Shown here piece after piece: positions 25,466 to 35,564 of a stretch of DNA of 62,000 nucleotides. The position numbers and the translations under genes are program-made. The notes below the pieces were generated by a model. That model had not been told where the DNA came from and ran no database searches. It saw only the letters and a program-made list of their open reading frames with translations. The stretch comes from Chrysomallon squamiferum (Eukaryota > Mollusca > Gastropoda > Neomphalida > Peltospiridae). Location of the stretch: the NCBI GenBank assembly GCA_012295275.1, contig CM022672.1:13385495-13447494 (forward strand), given 5' to 3'. How positions within the stretch are numbered: position 1 is the first letter of the stretch; each line of letters begins with the position of its first letter.

Positions 25466-27431
25466 ATATTTCAGCACCCTGGGTACATACGAACCAGTAA
25501 CTTCCCTAACGACATCGCTCTGCTTCAGCTGGACGAGCCTGTGGACTTGGAATCTGGCGACACCCGAGTGGCCTGCATACCCGACCCCCAGGACCAGATA
25601 GACCTCGTGCACAACTCACGCTGCTGGATCAGCGGGTGGGGTGAAACCCGAGGTAAGTAAATATATTAGAATTCTACAGATCTGGAATTACGAGATGAAG
25701 AAATGTCAAACTTTGAAACTATGGCTGGTTGACATTGTACTGTACCAGTAAGTTTCACTCAGAAAACGAGAAACGAAATTATAGAAATCTTCACATAGAC
25801 AGTAAAGTAACCATCAAGGCCTTTAATAAATAATTAGTGTGACAATGGCTGAAATGATAAACAGGACAATATGATCAGTTAGGAGGACTGATCCAGTCAA
25901 TATTAAATTCTGACACAATGCAAGATTTTTTTAAAATTTTTTATACCGTTAGTTATATCAGATAATGATAAAAGTAATCTGGAGGCTAAAGAAACATATT
26001 TGTGTTGAACGTATTTGTTTCAAAATATTTTCGCGGATTCTGATTTTCGGATCATGTGTTAAATAATTTGTGAGTCATTGGTAATCTCACTGGAGATACT
26101 GACATTGATTTTTAATTCCAGTTCCCTAAGTGATAATTCATACAATATACTCAAAAGAAAATACTATTGATATTGTTTACCCTGATACAATGGGTATATG
26201 GGACATATTATGTCTGTCACCAAAATCTAGTAAACTTACAATAAACACCAAAGATGTTCTTTACTACCGGTCACTTAACGATTAAACGAAGGATTAATTA
26301 ATTAACCTAAGAACCAAGTGAAAATTTTAAAGATATATAATAAAAATATAATTTAGTTTAATTATAAATTTTTACAATTATATTAAAAGAGTGATTTAAA
26401 ACTTTAATCCAGCGACTTATATATATGTCATTCATATTTTTTCACTATTTGTTTTAAAAAGAGTATATTGTTTACCCAGAAAAAAAGTTTTCCTTTCAAG
26501 TTAATAATTCACACAATCTGTGGTCAGTGTATTCATAGTTTCTGAAAACTCAAAATAAAACTGGATACTTTAGGATATGTGCGTGCGTTGTGTATTTGTA
26601 AACGTAAAGAATATATCCTGAGCAGTCTAATTTCAGAATAATGATCCATTTGGAAGACATCGGGTTGAGCTTATTTTAACCTATTAACCGATTTCTAGTA
26701 AAGTGGGAATGAATTACCTTGGATTTTACTTATAAAATGTTTTGTTTCACCATGAAACTATGTTAATTAATATAGCATTCTGAAATACACTATAGAGTTT
26801 GAATACAGGTTAATGACCATCTGAAATCCAGGGGAAATATATGCAATAATAGTTTGAATTTTCTATAAACGAATCATATTAGATTTCTGAAGAAGTGAAA
26901 TAAAACATCCTGGAAACAACATGGTTTTATATGGATATAAAATAACTATATCTTGTTCAAGCGGGATACATAAAGATATCTAGGAGAATACATGTAATGA
27001 TTACCTGTGGAACATAGCCTTAGGATCAGATCAATCTACAGTCTGATACGGTTAAAGTTTTAATGTCATGACAGACCTTATATATATACCTTAATTTCAA
27101 GCATTAGTAAATGAGAAGGCAAGGCCAATGATACAAACATGAAACAAAGCATAGATATGCTTCTTAATCATTCACTGAGACAGTGAGACACTTTCTTCAA
27201 GATGGCCGCAAAATGTTCTCATCCTAGTCAATTAATATATAAATATTTAATATAAAATAATTCGCTTTTTCTGAGCAGTAACCATACATTTTTCAATTTC
27301 AAAAGGACGGTTGAAAATAAATTATATGAGCATTTGTAAATTCTAATTTTAATTATCTTCATCTCTGTTATTATGCTGAAGAATGGGTTCTGCATCATTT
27401 TAGTAAAACGTTGCAATATAGTATAATCCTC

Positions 27432-27462
<31 letters not shown>

Positions 27463-28176
27463 GATGCCAAAGGATTATCCCATGTAATAATTCAAATAGC
27501 GAATCATCTTAAATAAAGCTTTATAATGAGTAACATAAATATAATGTTAACATGGCTTGCTTATACACAAAAAAAAAAAAAAAAAAAATGCAACAAAAAA
27601 CAAAACTGTAATGACGGATAATCACTGATGTTTGCTACAGATCAAACCATATAGTGTCCTCGTCGTTTTTTCTTATACACTGTCACATTAGAGCTCATTC
27701 GTGAAGTAATATTACGTAGCCATACTTGCTTTTCGCTGTTCAGTTTTGGCTAAGACTGTGATATAATTATAATTTAATAATTCAGTTGGTGCGGCGCAAC
27801 TAAAAATAAAGATTGGTTTAAATGAATTTGAACTGAAGTCCAAAAGAGAAATTAAAAATTTGATTAAGTTTTAAAATCGTTCGTCACTGCTACTGTCAAA
27901 TGTTCTGATGACAGACTGGCGTTTTCCAAATTTTACCAAGAACGTTTCCGTTTCTACAAACGTTGGCCGAAGAAATGACTTTACTAAGGAGATAAGCAAA
28001 AATACATATTAACATGTATCTTCACGATCTAGTTATTTAATAATGGAAAGGGGGTGTTATATATGTTTTCTTCTGGAAGAAAGTATGGAACTTTGTATAT
28101 GACAGGCTTAACACAGAATGATTCCGTGAGAGAGAAAGTCAGAGAGACTTCGAGATAGAGACAGAGAGACAGACAG

Positions 28177-28268
<92 letters not shown>

Positions 28269-29172
28269 CTATTATAATTCAAAAATATCTCGACCCTTCG
28301 CTAACACATTAAGTTCCTTTCAGTTTCAATGATATAGTATTGTATAGGATATCACATAAATTGACATGCATTCCTGTATAAATTGATAACAGGTAATTTG
28401 CATAAATCCAATATGACCGTTTAATATTTCAGTTAAGCGAACGTATTGTGTACTACAACCAGTACTGATAGTAGCAGAAGCAGAAGTAGTAGTAATCGTA
28501 GTAGTAGTAGTAATATTAGTAACAATAACGGTAGTGGTAGCAGTTCCATTAATAATACCAGTAGTTGTAAAAACTGTTGTAGCAGGTGCAGCAATATTAA
28601 CAGTAACAGTAGTAGTAATATTAGTAATAGGTAGCAAGAGTAGCAACAGTAATAATAGTAGCATTATCAGTTGAAGGAACAGGACTGGTTGTTTGATCAA
28701 TATGATAATTATTATTACGACTCAAGCACTCCTGAGCTATTGTATACTATTATCAGAATCATTTAACACCTCAATCATGGTATCAGTGATTCAAGTATAA
28801 ATATCATTTTGCCTTAAGTTTTCAGCTATATTGTATACTACTATTATTGTTATCACTGTCTCAAACGACATTAAGTTAATTCTTACCAGTCCACGCTTTT
28901 GACATCATCTCATACAAAGTAAACAACCACGTAAAATAATAAAATGACGTATTATGACGTAAACAATGAAACGACGTCAAGTTGTTTCTATTTACGTTCT
29001 CACAAAAGAAGTTGTATTGATACAGATTTGTATAAATTTAATTATTTTGTTTCTTGTTGTTGCTGTTGTTGTTGTTGTTGTTGTTGTTGTTGTAGCTATG
29101 TTTGATCTATATTTTTCTTCAGTTTATTCTTCTTTATTGTTTTTATTGTTGTTGCTTTGTTATTATTATTAA

Positions 29173-29206
<34 letters not shown>

Positions 29207-30419
29207 GTTGTTGTTGTTGTTGTTGTTGTCAGTATTAAGACTATTTCGACAATTATAATTATTTCTATTTGTGGTAGTTCTAGTAATAGTAGCAGCAGAA
29301 TTGCTAGTAATATTTTCTACAAATACAAATGAGATACACATTTTTCATTAGTAAAACGATTCTGTTTGTAATTGTGTGTGTATGTAAGTATAATTTTATG
29401 TATGTATGTATAAATATCTGTGTATGTATGTATGTGTGTGTATTTGTATGTATGCAGGCATGTATGTGTATGTTTGCTATTTATGTGTGTATGTGTGTGT
29501 GTGTGTGTTTTTTTGTGTGTGCACTTCTTTATATATGTATGTGTATGCACATACGTCTTTGCTTGTGTATACATATAATTATATGTATCTAAATCTGTCT
29601 ATATCGGTATTTGTGTATGTTTTTTTGTTTATATATCAAAGAATATATCTCTGCACGTAGGTTTATTTATGTATAAAATGGTATATTTATATGTATGTGT
29701 GTATATATATTTATACACACATACGCACGCGCACACACACACGCACACACACACACATATATGGAGAGAATAATAAAATGAAAAAATATATAATAATAAT
29801 AACAATAAAGTAGAATGAAATAAAATAAAATAAAAATTATTACATCAACAAGAAGTAATTTGACAAAATGTACAAGTAACAACAAAACTAATACATATTT
29901 AATAATTCTGAAATTGATCAACATTTCGATTACTGAAAAGTATTTTATACAAAATATTAATTACCATTAATGTTTTAAAAAAATAAACATTATGACGTTA
30001 TTATCTTCTTTGCCTTACGTATTAAATTAAGGTTATTTTTCAATAATCAGGGTTGGCTGATTACGATTAGAGAGATAAAGAGATAATTTAATTTTTTTTG
30101 TTTTTTATCTTCATGTTCTTGAACTCCTGAGACTGATACTGCAGTATGACCTAAGATACCAAAAAGAATGATATCCTCAAAATGTATATTATAATTAAAA
30201 TGTATGTATAAATAATTGTTTTTGAGTGACAGTACATTTTTTTTCGAAATATATTTAACTGTATAGGAGAGCTATTGAAAAAGCTATAGCCAGAAAAGCA
30301 AGATAAATAAATAAATAAATAAAATAAATAAAATAAACAGACAAACATTTAAATAAATAAATAAATAAAAATAAAAACACTTAAACACTTATTAAATTCT
30401 GTCACCGATGTTTTAAATT

Positions 30420-30503
<84 letters not shown>

Positions 30504-31656
30504 AAGAAGAAGAATTTTTTTAATAATAATAATAATAAAAACCAATTCATTTTTCAAACAAATGGTGTCTCTTTGGCGATTGTGCATAAAATAATTTTTT
30601 ATTAAAAACGAAAAGAAAGGTATTCTTCCTTGATCTTTGGATGATAGAAATTATAGCTATCTTTACATTTATAAAAACTCTATTACAAAACAATGGCTCT
30701 CTGATCATTAGTTTTGAGAAGTACTTGTAAATCCTAAAAACAAACGCTTTTGTTTCAAAACAAATACAGATTTGCGATTTTCCAGTTCGGAGGAAAGACG
30801 TAACATTGTTCTCGTCTAAAAAAAAATTGTGATTAAATCAAATTGTATTAACACAGTTCACGTAATCGACACCTCTCTGTGAAATAAAATTTGTTAAATA
30901 GCGGCAAAGACCTAACAGAGAGGACTGAAATGTAATACAAAAATGTTAATTCTTAAAATCAGATTAAGATGACAGAATACTACTATTGCTACTATTACTA
31001 CTACTACTACTACTACTATTATTACTACTACTATTACTATTACTACTACTACTATTACTTCTATTACTACTACTACTACTACTACTACTAATAATAAATT
31101 CATTATCTGATATTAAAGTGTTTCGTTTAGAGAATAGTTTTGTTGGATTTTTAGCAAAACCTTTATTCATTAAATCCATTTAATTAATTAATTAATTATT
31201 TTATTAATTTGCTATTTCGACAATTATTATTATGCATAGTAGTAGTAGTAATTATTGTTGTTGTACTAGTAGAAGTAGCAGTAATAGTAATAGTAATGAT
31301 AGTAGTAGTGGTAGTAGTAGCAGCAGTAGTGGTAGTAGTAATAGTAATGTTGTTATTGTTACTGTTGTTATAGTTAATATTGTTTTTGAAGTTGTTATTT
31401 ATTTATTTTGTATATTTTTAAATTCTGTGTCAATAGCCATATTACTAATAACAATATATATATATGGCTTATAATTAAGTAAACAGTATAAAAATGATAA
31501 AGATAATTTGTAACAAATAATACGTACTTAGCAAGAAACTCAAGTACCTATAAAATCGCGAAACAGTTTAAAAATCACATATCACTATTTGAATGAGAAA
31601 TTGCCAGACAAAACTGTTTTCGTCTGAATACACGTCCCAGTGTTACATAACATTCG

Positions 31657-31691
<35 letters not shown>

Positions 31692-32321
31692 GGGGACAAA
31701 AGTTCTAATTGAAAAAGGTTAAAAACCGCAATATTGAATCTTAATATAGGTATAATGTAATAAATTTAACTTATATTATCAATTCATATTTTTTGTATTT
31801 AAATGTAGTTTTCAGATTTGTTTCTAAGGAAATATTTCTTATTCAAAACAACTTTATTTTATCGATTTCAAGAAACAAGGAAGGTATTGATGTTCAAAAG
31901 TTTTAGCTTTTTCTATATTTGTTTAATTTTGCATTTGTTCTAATCCTTAAACTAACGAGACGAAATCTTGAGAAAATCGGTTTAAATTCTAAATAATTAT
32001 TTTTGTTTGCCCGTAACAAAGCCTTGTGTGAATAAATTTTGTTTTGAAGAATAGGATGGAAATTAAATAAATAATTTGAGAGAGAGATCGACAGACAAAA
32101 ATAAAAAGCAAAAGAGGCTCAGTATGATATATATAGCATATATACATATATATATATATGCAGAGAGAGAGAGAAAGAGATGTAATGGATAATAATATCA
32201 TTGTTTTTACATTACTGGTTTTTTTATTCATAATCTTTGATTCATGATAAATTTAACAACGTTAAGATACAGAACAGAAGACATGGCTCTGCATTTTATT
32301 ATATTTAGCTCTTCAGTTGGC

Positions 32322-32377
<56 letters not shown>

Positions 32378-32520
32378 GTTGCATTTCGTGGTACGTACAA
32401 ATGACTTGTATGCATGTATGATAATTTAATATCTAACAGCTGGCGAAGATGCAGGAAGGCTAACACTTTCCATTAATAGTAAGGTAATTCACACACACAA
32501 ACACACAGACACAACACACG

Positions 32521-32555
<35 letters not shown>

Positions 32556-34426
32556 TACATATATATATATATGAAAATTAAAAAATGCATAAGACACGCT
32601 TTGCTGAACAGTTTGTAAACTGCATGACCGCCATGATACGAATGCTCTCGAAAATTAGTTTAAACTTTCTCTTATACCTTTAAAAAAAATGATATTTGAA
32701 TTTTGCAGACACAGGAGGAGTTGAGAATTCGATGAATGAACTGAACGTGGAGGTGATACCCAACTGGCTATGCTCGTCCATGTGGAGGCGCGTAGGAATA
32801 CACGTGCTCGACTCTCAGGTGTGCGTCGGTTATGGCGACACGGGAGCTTGTTACGTGAGTTTTTGGAATTTTAGGGAAACTGTTTATTTTCAGTGCAGTA
32901 AAATAAATGACACTGTTTACTAATTATTATTATTTTTATTTTTTTTTTGTTACTGTTGTTGTTGTTATTATTACTGTAATTCAAATTGTTGTTTTTGTTG
33001 TTATTATTTTTATCTTTTTTATTGATCTTATTCAAATTATTATTATTATTATTGATATTTTTGTATTTTATTATTATTTTATTATCGTTGTTGTTATTAT
33101 TATCATTTTATTTTTTATTGTTGTTGTTATTATTATTATTACTACTGATACTGATTTTTTTTGTTATTATTATTATTATTATTATATTAATATATACCTT
33201 TTTCTGGTAGTCGCCATTTTTTTATTATTTAGGTAAAAATATAAATTTTATTGTATGAATTTTAATACGATTTATGCTTTATCATGTCTATTTGTCTTTC
33301 AGTTTACATTCCCTTTTATGAAAATTAATGTGGATATATTTATTTACTATTTGTATATGAGAAACTATTTACATATATTTATATTCGCTTTACATTTCAT
33401 AATACGATCTTATAAATAATATAATTATTAAATATATGAATGTTATTTTCTTTGTTTTTGATGACACATGCAATTTTAAAATTATTAATGACTGTTCTGT
33501 TTAAAACAGGTTTGATTATACAGAATCATTATCTTTTTTGTTATTATTATACTTATTATCATTCTGTTATTTTATTGCATATCCCAGAACAAAAATCAAG
33601 ATCTTCATTAAAAAGAAAATAATTTATTTAAAATTTAAAAACAAAATAATAATTTCTACATGCAGATTTTTAGTTTTATTTTATATTTTTTGTTGTTGTT
33701 GCTTTGTTTATTTATATTAATTAATTTTATTTTATTGACTTATTGTTGTATTTATTTATCTATATTAATTTATTTATTTTTATTTACTTATTGTTGTATT
33801 TATTTATTTACTTACTTACTTACTTATAATAATTTTAGTCAATTGTTTTATATTAAAAGGAAGTTGTTTTTTTATCCTCCTTTTTTAAAAGTACCAGTTT
33901 GAAGGCTACATTTCCATAATGATAATTGCAAGAACCTCAATTAATGAACCACTAATACTTGTTTACTCCATTGAAGATTCAATCACACCTGTCTAGGACT
34001 TAAGATCTTTATATTCCAGCCAGAACATCAAAGACAGAACAAAGAGTCCATTATAACGGATTGTGTTTGATATTTGAATCAATTATTAGAATTTATAAAA
34101 ATGAGCCACCGATCATAGCGTATCACAGAAATTCTGCTAATTCTTAAATCCCAAGCTTCCTTTTATTATTACCAGAATAGATAACACATTCAAGCAATAT
34201 TATTATATTACTTTGATTATAATTCTTTCGTAGTTTCAGAATTTTCAGTGCATGTTTATTTATTTATTTTTTAAATGTTTATCGCTAATGTTTTCTCATT
34301 ATGTTAGTTTATAGTTTTGCCTACCTTATATCGTATTGCGATGAAAAATATCATAATTATCTCTTTTTCTTTGTACTTGCCTTCGTAATAACTTCCTTTA
34401 GTACGTCATGAGAACAAATTAGGGGT

Positions 34427-34477
<51 letters not shown>

Positions 34478-35524
34478 TAATAATAATACAGGTAACGATG
34501 AATATAAATAAATCCCTGACAGTTTGATATAAAGCTATTAATGCTGGTTGTGGTTAATTTTTATTGTTTTAACTGCAATACAAGGTGGTGGTTGCTTTTC
34601 CGATCTACAAATATCTTTGTGTAAAGCAGAACGTGCTATTATGTCTATTGCACTCGATGGATATGTATCTTTTGACTTCATCTATAAATTGTTGTGATTC
34701 TACATTACAGACTGCTGAAAATACGTTTGTCCCACTTTGATGTTGTAAAAATACTTATTTAAAAAAGTAACACAATCATTTGACTGTTGTAAAAAATATA
34801 ACTTGTAGCACGTACGTGTTTTTCAGCGCAGGAGATTGCCATGAATAACAACTGGTTTAGCTGTTTAGTTTAATTTTCACGAAGTATCAAAATGCATGTT
34901 GTGCACTTCTTCTTTTAATCTTATTTTCATGTTAAATATTTCAGTGCATGAAAAAAAAATCATATATATTTACATTCTGTTATCAAGATATTATTTCAGG
35001 AAATTTGTGATATAAATAAAAACTTTATACTTACGGAACGATTATCTGTATAAACATAATGTTCAAGAATGTTCTTAAGTTCATTAAATGTCTTAAGTTT
35101 TGTCTTGGTTTTATTCAGTACTGAATATTGATTAGTATTAAATATATTTAGGAAAGAATTAGTTTTCTGTATTAACCAGGGACATCATAAAAACGTAATG
35201 TAACCACACACGAACAGGTATCTTCTTCAATAGTACTGTAATGATAGAGATAATTTCTTAGTTGTTTTGATGTTTAAGTCAAACATAGAATTATAAATGC
35301 ACAATAAATGGTTTCTAATTCTTGAATTTGACATATTTCAGGGAGATTCTGGCGGGCCACTTATGTGTGAAATTGAAGGCAGATATTATGTCACTGGAGT
35401 CATGTCCTGGCTTGTCAGCAACTGTTCCGCCATGGGGTTTCCAAATGTGTTCACACGGGTTCCTAGCTATCTCGACTGGATTTACGAAAAGCTGGAGTAC
35501 TACGACTGGTGGAGATACAAATAA
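7599..35524 (+). CDS. Chymotrypsin-like (S1A) serine protease, 5' end missing, four exons
   Basis: Joined exons are 7599-7704, 25475-25652, 32709-32854 and 35342-35524, with phases that match at every junction. They give about 203 residues of a secreted-type serine endopeptidase. Visible landmarks in chymotrypsin numbering are Asp102 in NDIALLQL, Cys136 in CWISGWG, Cys168/Cys182, Cys191/Cys220 and Ser195 in GDSGGPL. Cys122 (in VACIPD) normally bonds a propeptide or N-terminal chain, so extra N-terminal sequence is expected. The activation site and His57 exon are not in the window as far as I can see. By alignment the S1 pocket carries Gly189, Leu216 and Asn226, which does not predict trypsin specificity and is closer to an elastase-like or restricted pocket. 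The C terminus has a short aromatic tail (YYDWWRYK). Introns are 17.8, 7.1 and 2.5 kb. Confidence 0.9.
8214..8246. repeat. Short inverted repeat
   Basis: GCCATAGTGC (8214-8223) pairs with GCACTGTGGC (8237-8246) at 9 of 10 positions around a 13-nt loop. It may be part of a degraded mobile element. No function can be assigned. Confidence 0.4.
9777..9874. repeat. Compound (AC)n(TC)n microsatellite
   Basis: CA dinucleotides pass through a few CACT units into about 35 TC dinucleotides. Confidence 0.95.
10013..10067. repeat. (GA)n microsatellite
   Basis: About 27 GA dinucleotides. The Arg-Glu ORF across it is an artefact. Confidence 0.95.
10184..10663. mobile_element. Second Tigger/pogo-like inverted-repeat element
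   Basis: The left end reads ACTGTTGACCCTCGATTTCA, and the reverse complement of the right end reads ACTGTTAACCCTCGTTTTCA. These are terminal inverted repeats of about 20 bp with 3 mismatches, followed by further TTCCGAAAT-like subterminal motifs. The roughly 480-bp interior has no transposase, so it is non-autonomous. It differs in sequence from the element at 849-1557 but shares the ACCCTCG core. Confidence 0.6.
11065..11278. repeat. Compound (ATT)n/(ACT)n/(ATC)n trinucleotide block
   Basis: About 210 bases of ATT, TTG, ACT and ATC units. Both strands give long homopolymeric ORFs (Leu/Ile, Asn/Asp), which are artefacts. Confidence 0.9.
11661..11820. repeat. (AAT)n and (ACT)n trinucleotide repeats
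   Basis: A run of about 12 AAT units is followed, after about 30 bases, by ACT/ACC-type units. Confidence 0.85.
12366..12405. repeat. (AAT)n(AAG)n repeat
   Basis: A few AAT units are followed by about nine AAG units. Confidence 0.85.
13640..13830. other. GC-richer island inside the protease intron, unassigned
   Basis: This stretch is clearly richer in G, C and CpG than its surroundings (for example TCGGGTCGTGGCTCCG and GTTCGTGAACACTCTCGC). No ORF, splice-bounded exon or known RNA was recognised. It may be an old transposon fragment or an unannotated promoter. Confidence 0.3.
15514..15541. repeat. Poly(A) tract
   Basis: Twenty-eight consecutive A residues. No retroposed gene could be recognised beside it. 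Confidence 0.9.
16644..16835 (-). ncRNA. RNU2: U2 spliceosomal snRNA, intact
   Basis: Read on the - strand from 16835, the 192-nt sequence starts ATCGCTTCTCGGCCTTTTGG and contains the GTAGTA branch-point recognition sequence. It also has the SLIIa segment (CTTATCAGCTTAATATCTGA), a perfect SLIIb stem (GTCCCCCATTGGGGGAC), the Sm site (GATTTTTGG), stem III (GGGGCTTGCTCC) and the U2B''-binding loop IV (TATTGCAGTACCT). All stems are paired, including GGCGAAG with CTTTGCC, so this looks like a functional gene rather than a pseudogene. U2 snRNP recognises the intron branch point. The gene lies antisense within the 17.8-kb protease intron. I could not identify a proximal sequence element with confidence, and no second snRNA copy is visible. 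Confidence 0.96.
17205..17222. other. Small palindrome GCCCTT/AAGGGC
   Basis: GCCCTT and AAGGGC flank a six-base spacer, at the edge of a 320-bp stretch that ends in AGGAGGGCCCTTAGCCACAC near 17490. This might be a decayed transposon, but the ends do not match well enough to call one. Confidence 0.2.
18649..18693. repeat. (ATT)n microsatellite
   Basis: About 15 ATT units. Confidence 0.9.
19724..19960. repeat. Compound tetranucleotide array (TATC)n(TGTC)n(GTAT)n
   Basis: TATC units change to about nine TGTC units, return to TATC, and are followed by GT and GTAT-type units. It covers about 240 bases, and all overlapping ORFs are repeat artefacts. Confidence 0.9.
20196..20255. repeat. (GA)n microsatellite
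   Basis: About 30 GA dinucleotides. Confidence 0.95.
21834..21930. promoter_or_regulatory. Pair of CRE-like TGACGTCA sites
   Basis: Two TGACGTCA palindromes lie about 80 bases apart in a locally GC-richer patch. They match the CREB/ATF consensus. No gene start is visible next to them, so this is only a motif match. Confidence 0.25.
22121..22165. repeat. (TAG)n repeat
   Basis: About 14 TAG/AGT trinucleotides. Confidence 0.85.
23710..23733. repeat. (GT)n microsatellite
   Basis: A run of about 12 GT dinucleotides. Confidence 0.9.
23944..23978. repeat. (AC)n microsatellite
   Basis: A run of about 17 AC dinucleotides. Confidence 0.9.
25155..25474 (+). repeat. Diverged minisatellite ending at a splice acceptor
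   Basis: The core TTTCTAATTTAATTATATA recurs at about 25155, 25204, 25271, 25333 and 25390, each copy followed by variable TTTA/ATTA runs. A (GATT)n run then leads directly into ATATTTCAG at the start of the second visible protease exon. The usual pyrimidine tract is thus mostly replaced by repeat DNA. Confidence 0.8.
25475..25652 (+). CDS. Protease exon b (catalytic Asp)
   Basis: The acceptor is ATATTTCAG and the donor GTAAGT. It runs from HPGYIRTSN through NDIALLQLDEPVDL (catalytic Asp102), VACIPDP (Cys122) and CWISGWGETR (Cys136, and the conserved SGWG). It begins in phase 0 and ends with the first base of a split codon. GC content is much higher than in the flanking intron, as expected for coding sequence. 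Confidence 0.95.
27436..27462. repeat. Poly(A) tract
   Basis: About 27 A residues. A second, shorter tract lies near 27569-27588. Confidence 0.85.
28181..28266. repeat. (AG)n microsatellite
   Basis: About 43 AG dinucleotides, preceded by imperfect AGAC/AGAG units from about 28127. Confidence 0.95.
28450..28635. repeat. Imperfect (AGT)n trinucleotide block
   Basis: Degenerate AGT/AGC/AAT units. The Ser-rich and Thr-rich ORFs on the two strands are artefacts of the repeat. Confidence 0.8.
29048..29230. repeat. (TTG)n and (ATT)n(GTT)n repeats
   Basis: A run of about 14 TTG units and, after about 70 bases, an ATT run passing into GTT. Confidence 0.85.
29395..29765. repeat. (TGTA)n/(TG)n and (CA)n-rich block
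   Basis: Degenerate TATG/TGTA units with TG runs, ending in a CA run at about 29717-29758. Cys/Tyr/Val-rich ORFs here are artefacts. Confidence 0.8.
30302..30535. repeat. (AATA)n followed by (AAT)n(AAG)n(AAT)n
   Basis: AATA units lie at about 30303-30372. A compound AAT/AAG/AAT array follows at about 30421-30537. Confidence 0.9.
30978..31090. repeat. (ACT)n/(ATT)n trinucleotide block
   Basis: About 38 units, mostly ACT with interspersed ATT. Confidence 0.9.
31237..31345. repeat. (AGT)n-type trinucleotide block
   Basis: Degenerate AGT/AAT/GGT units. The Ser-rich ORF is an artefact. It lies 150 bases from the complementary-strand type of repeat at 30978-31090, so the two could fold together. 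Confidence 0.8.
32323..32376. repeat. (ATT)n microsatellite
   Basis: About 18 ATT units. Confidence 0.9.
32490..32572. repeat. Compound (AC)n(AT)n microsatellite
   Basis: Interrupted CA units become a clean CA run and then an AT run. It ends about 140 bases before the third visible protease exon. Confidence 0.9.
32709..32854 (+). CDS. Protease exon c (Cys168-Cys191 segment)
   Basis: The acceptor is TTTTGCAG and the donor GTGAGT. It starts with two bases completing a split codon (Asp) and encodes TGGVENSMNELNVEVIP, then Cys168 in WLCSSMW and Cys182 in SQVCVGYGD, ending GACY just before the GDSGG motif of the next exon. Residue 189, two before Cys191, is Gly rather than the trypsin Asp. Confidence 0.93.
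32855..35341 (+). other. Protease intron, 2.5 kb
   Basis: It starts GTGAGT and ends ACATATTTCAG. The first 350 bases are an ATT/GTT-rich low-complexity block (about 32925-33190), with an (AAT)n run at 34431-34488. Nothing else was recognised. Confidence 0.75.
34431..34488. repeat. (AAT)n microsatellite
   Basis: About 19 AAT units with one AAC interruption. Confidence 0.9.
35342..35524 (+). CDS. Protease exon d (catalytic Ser and C terminus)
   Basis: It starts GGAGATTCTGGCGGGCCA, encoding GDSGGPL with the catalytic Ser195. It continues through LMCEIEGRYYVTGVMSW (Cys201, Trp215), LVSNCSAMGFPNVFTRVPSY (Cys220) and a YLDWIYEKL C-terminal helix, and stops at TAA 35522-35524. Position 216 is Leu and position 226 Asn by alignment. 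Gly is usual at both in trypsin and chymotrypsin. Confidence 0.96.
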   Translation, partial: GDSGGPLMCEIEGRYYVTGVMSWLVSNCSAMGFPNVFTRVPSYLDWIYEKLEYYDWWRYK

Positions 35525-35558
35525 ACTACTTCAAGAAATATTTTTACCGACACAAAAC

Positions 35559-35564
35559 AATAAA
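35559..35564 (+). terminator. Polyadenylation signal AATAAA of the protease gene
   Basis: AATAAA lies 35 bases after the stop codon and would give a very short 3' UTR. A later signal cannot be excluded. Confidence 0.5.

Larger units (their letters stand above)
7705..25474 (+). other. Large protease intron, 17.8 kb
   Basis: It begins GTGAGT and ends ATATTTCAG. Apart from the antisense U2 snRNA gene at 16644-16835 and a Tigger-like element at 10184-10663, I see only simple repeats and unassigned AT-rich DNA, with a GC-richer patch around 13640-13830. No further protease exon is needed, because the flanking exons join in frame at a conserved position. Confidence 0.75.
25653..32708 (+). other. 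Protease intron, 7.1 kb
   Basis: It starts GTAAGT and ends TTTTGCAG. It contains poly(A) tracts near 27436 and 27570, a long (AG)n array, and several trinucleotide and CA repeats. No RNA or coding feature was recognised. Confidence 0.75.

Noticed and set aside
25421-25612. 63-codon ORF on the - strand
   Set aside because: It is antisense to the Asp102 exon of the protease and runs into the GATT repeat.
28326-28700. 124-codon Thr/Ile/Val-rich ORF on the - strand
   Set aside because: It is produced by the degenerate AGT repeat block. No motif or splice-bounded structure.
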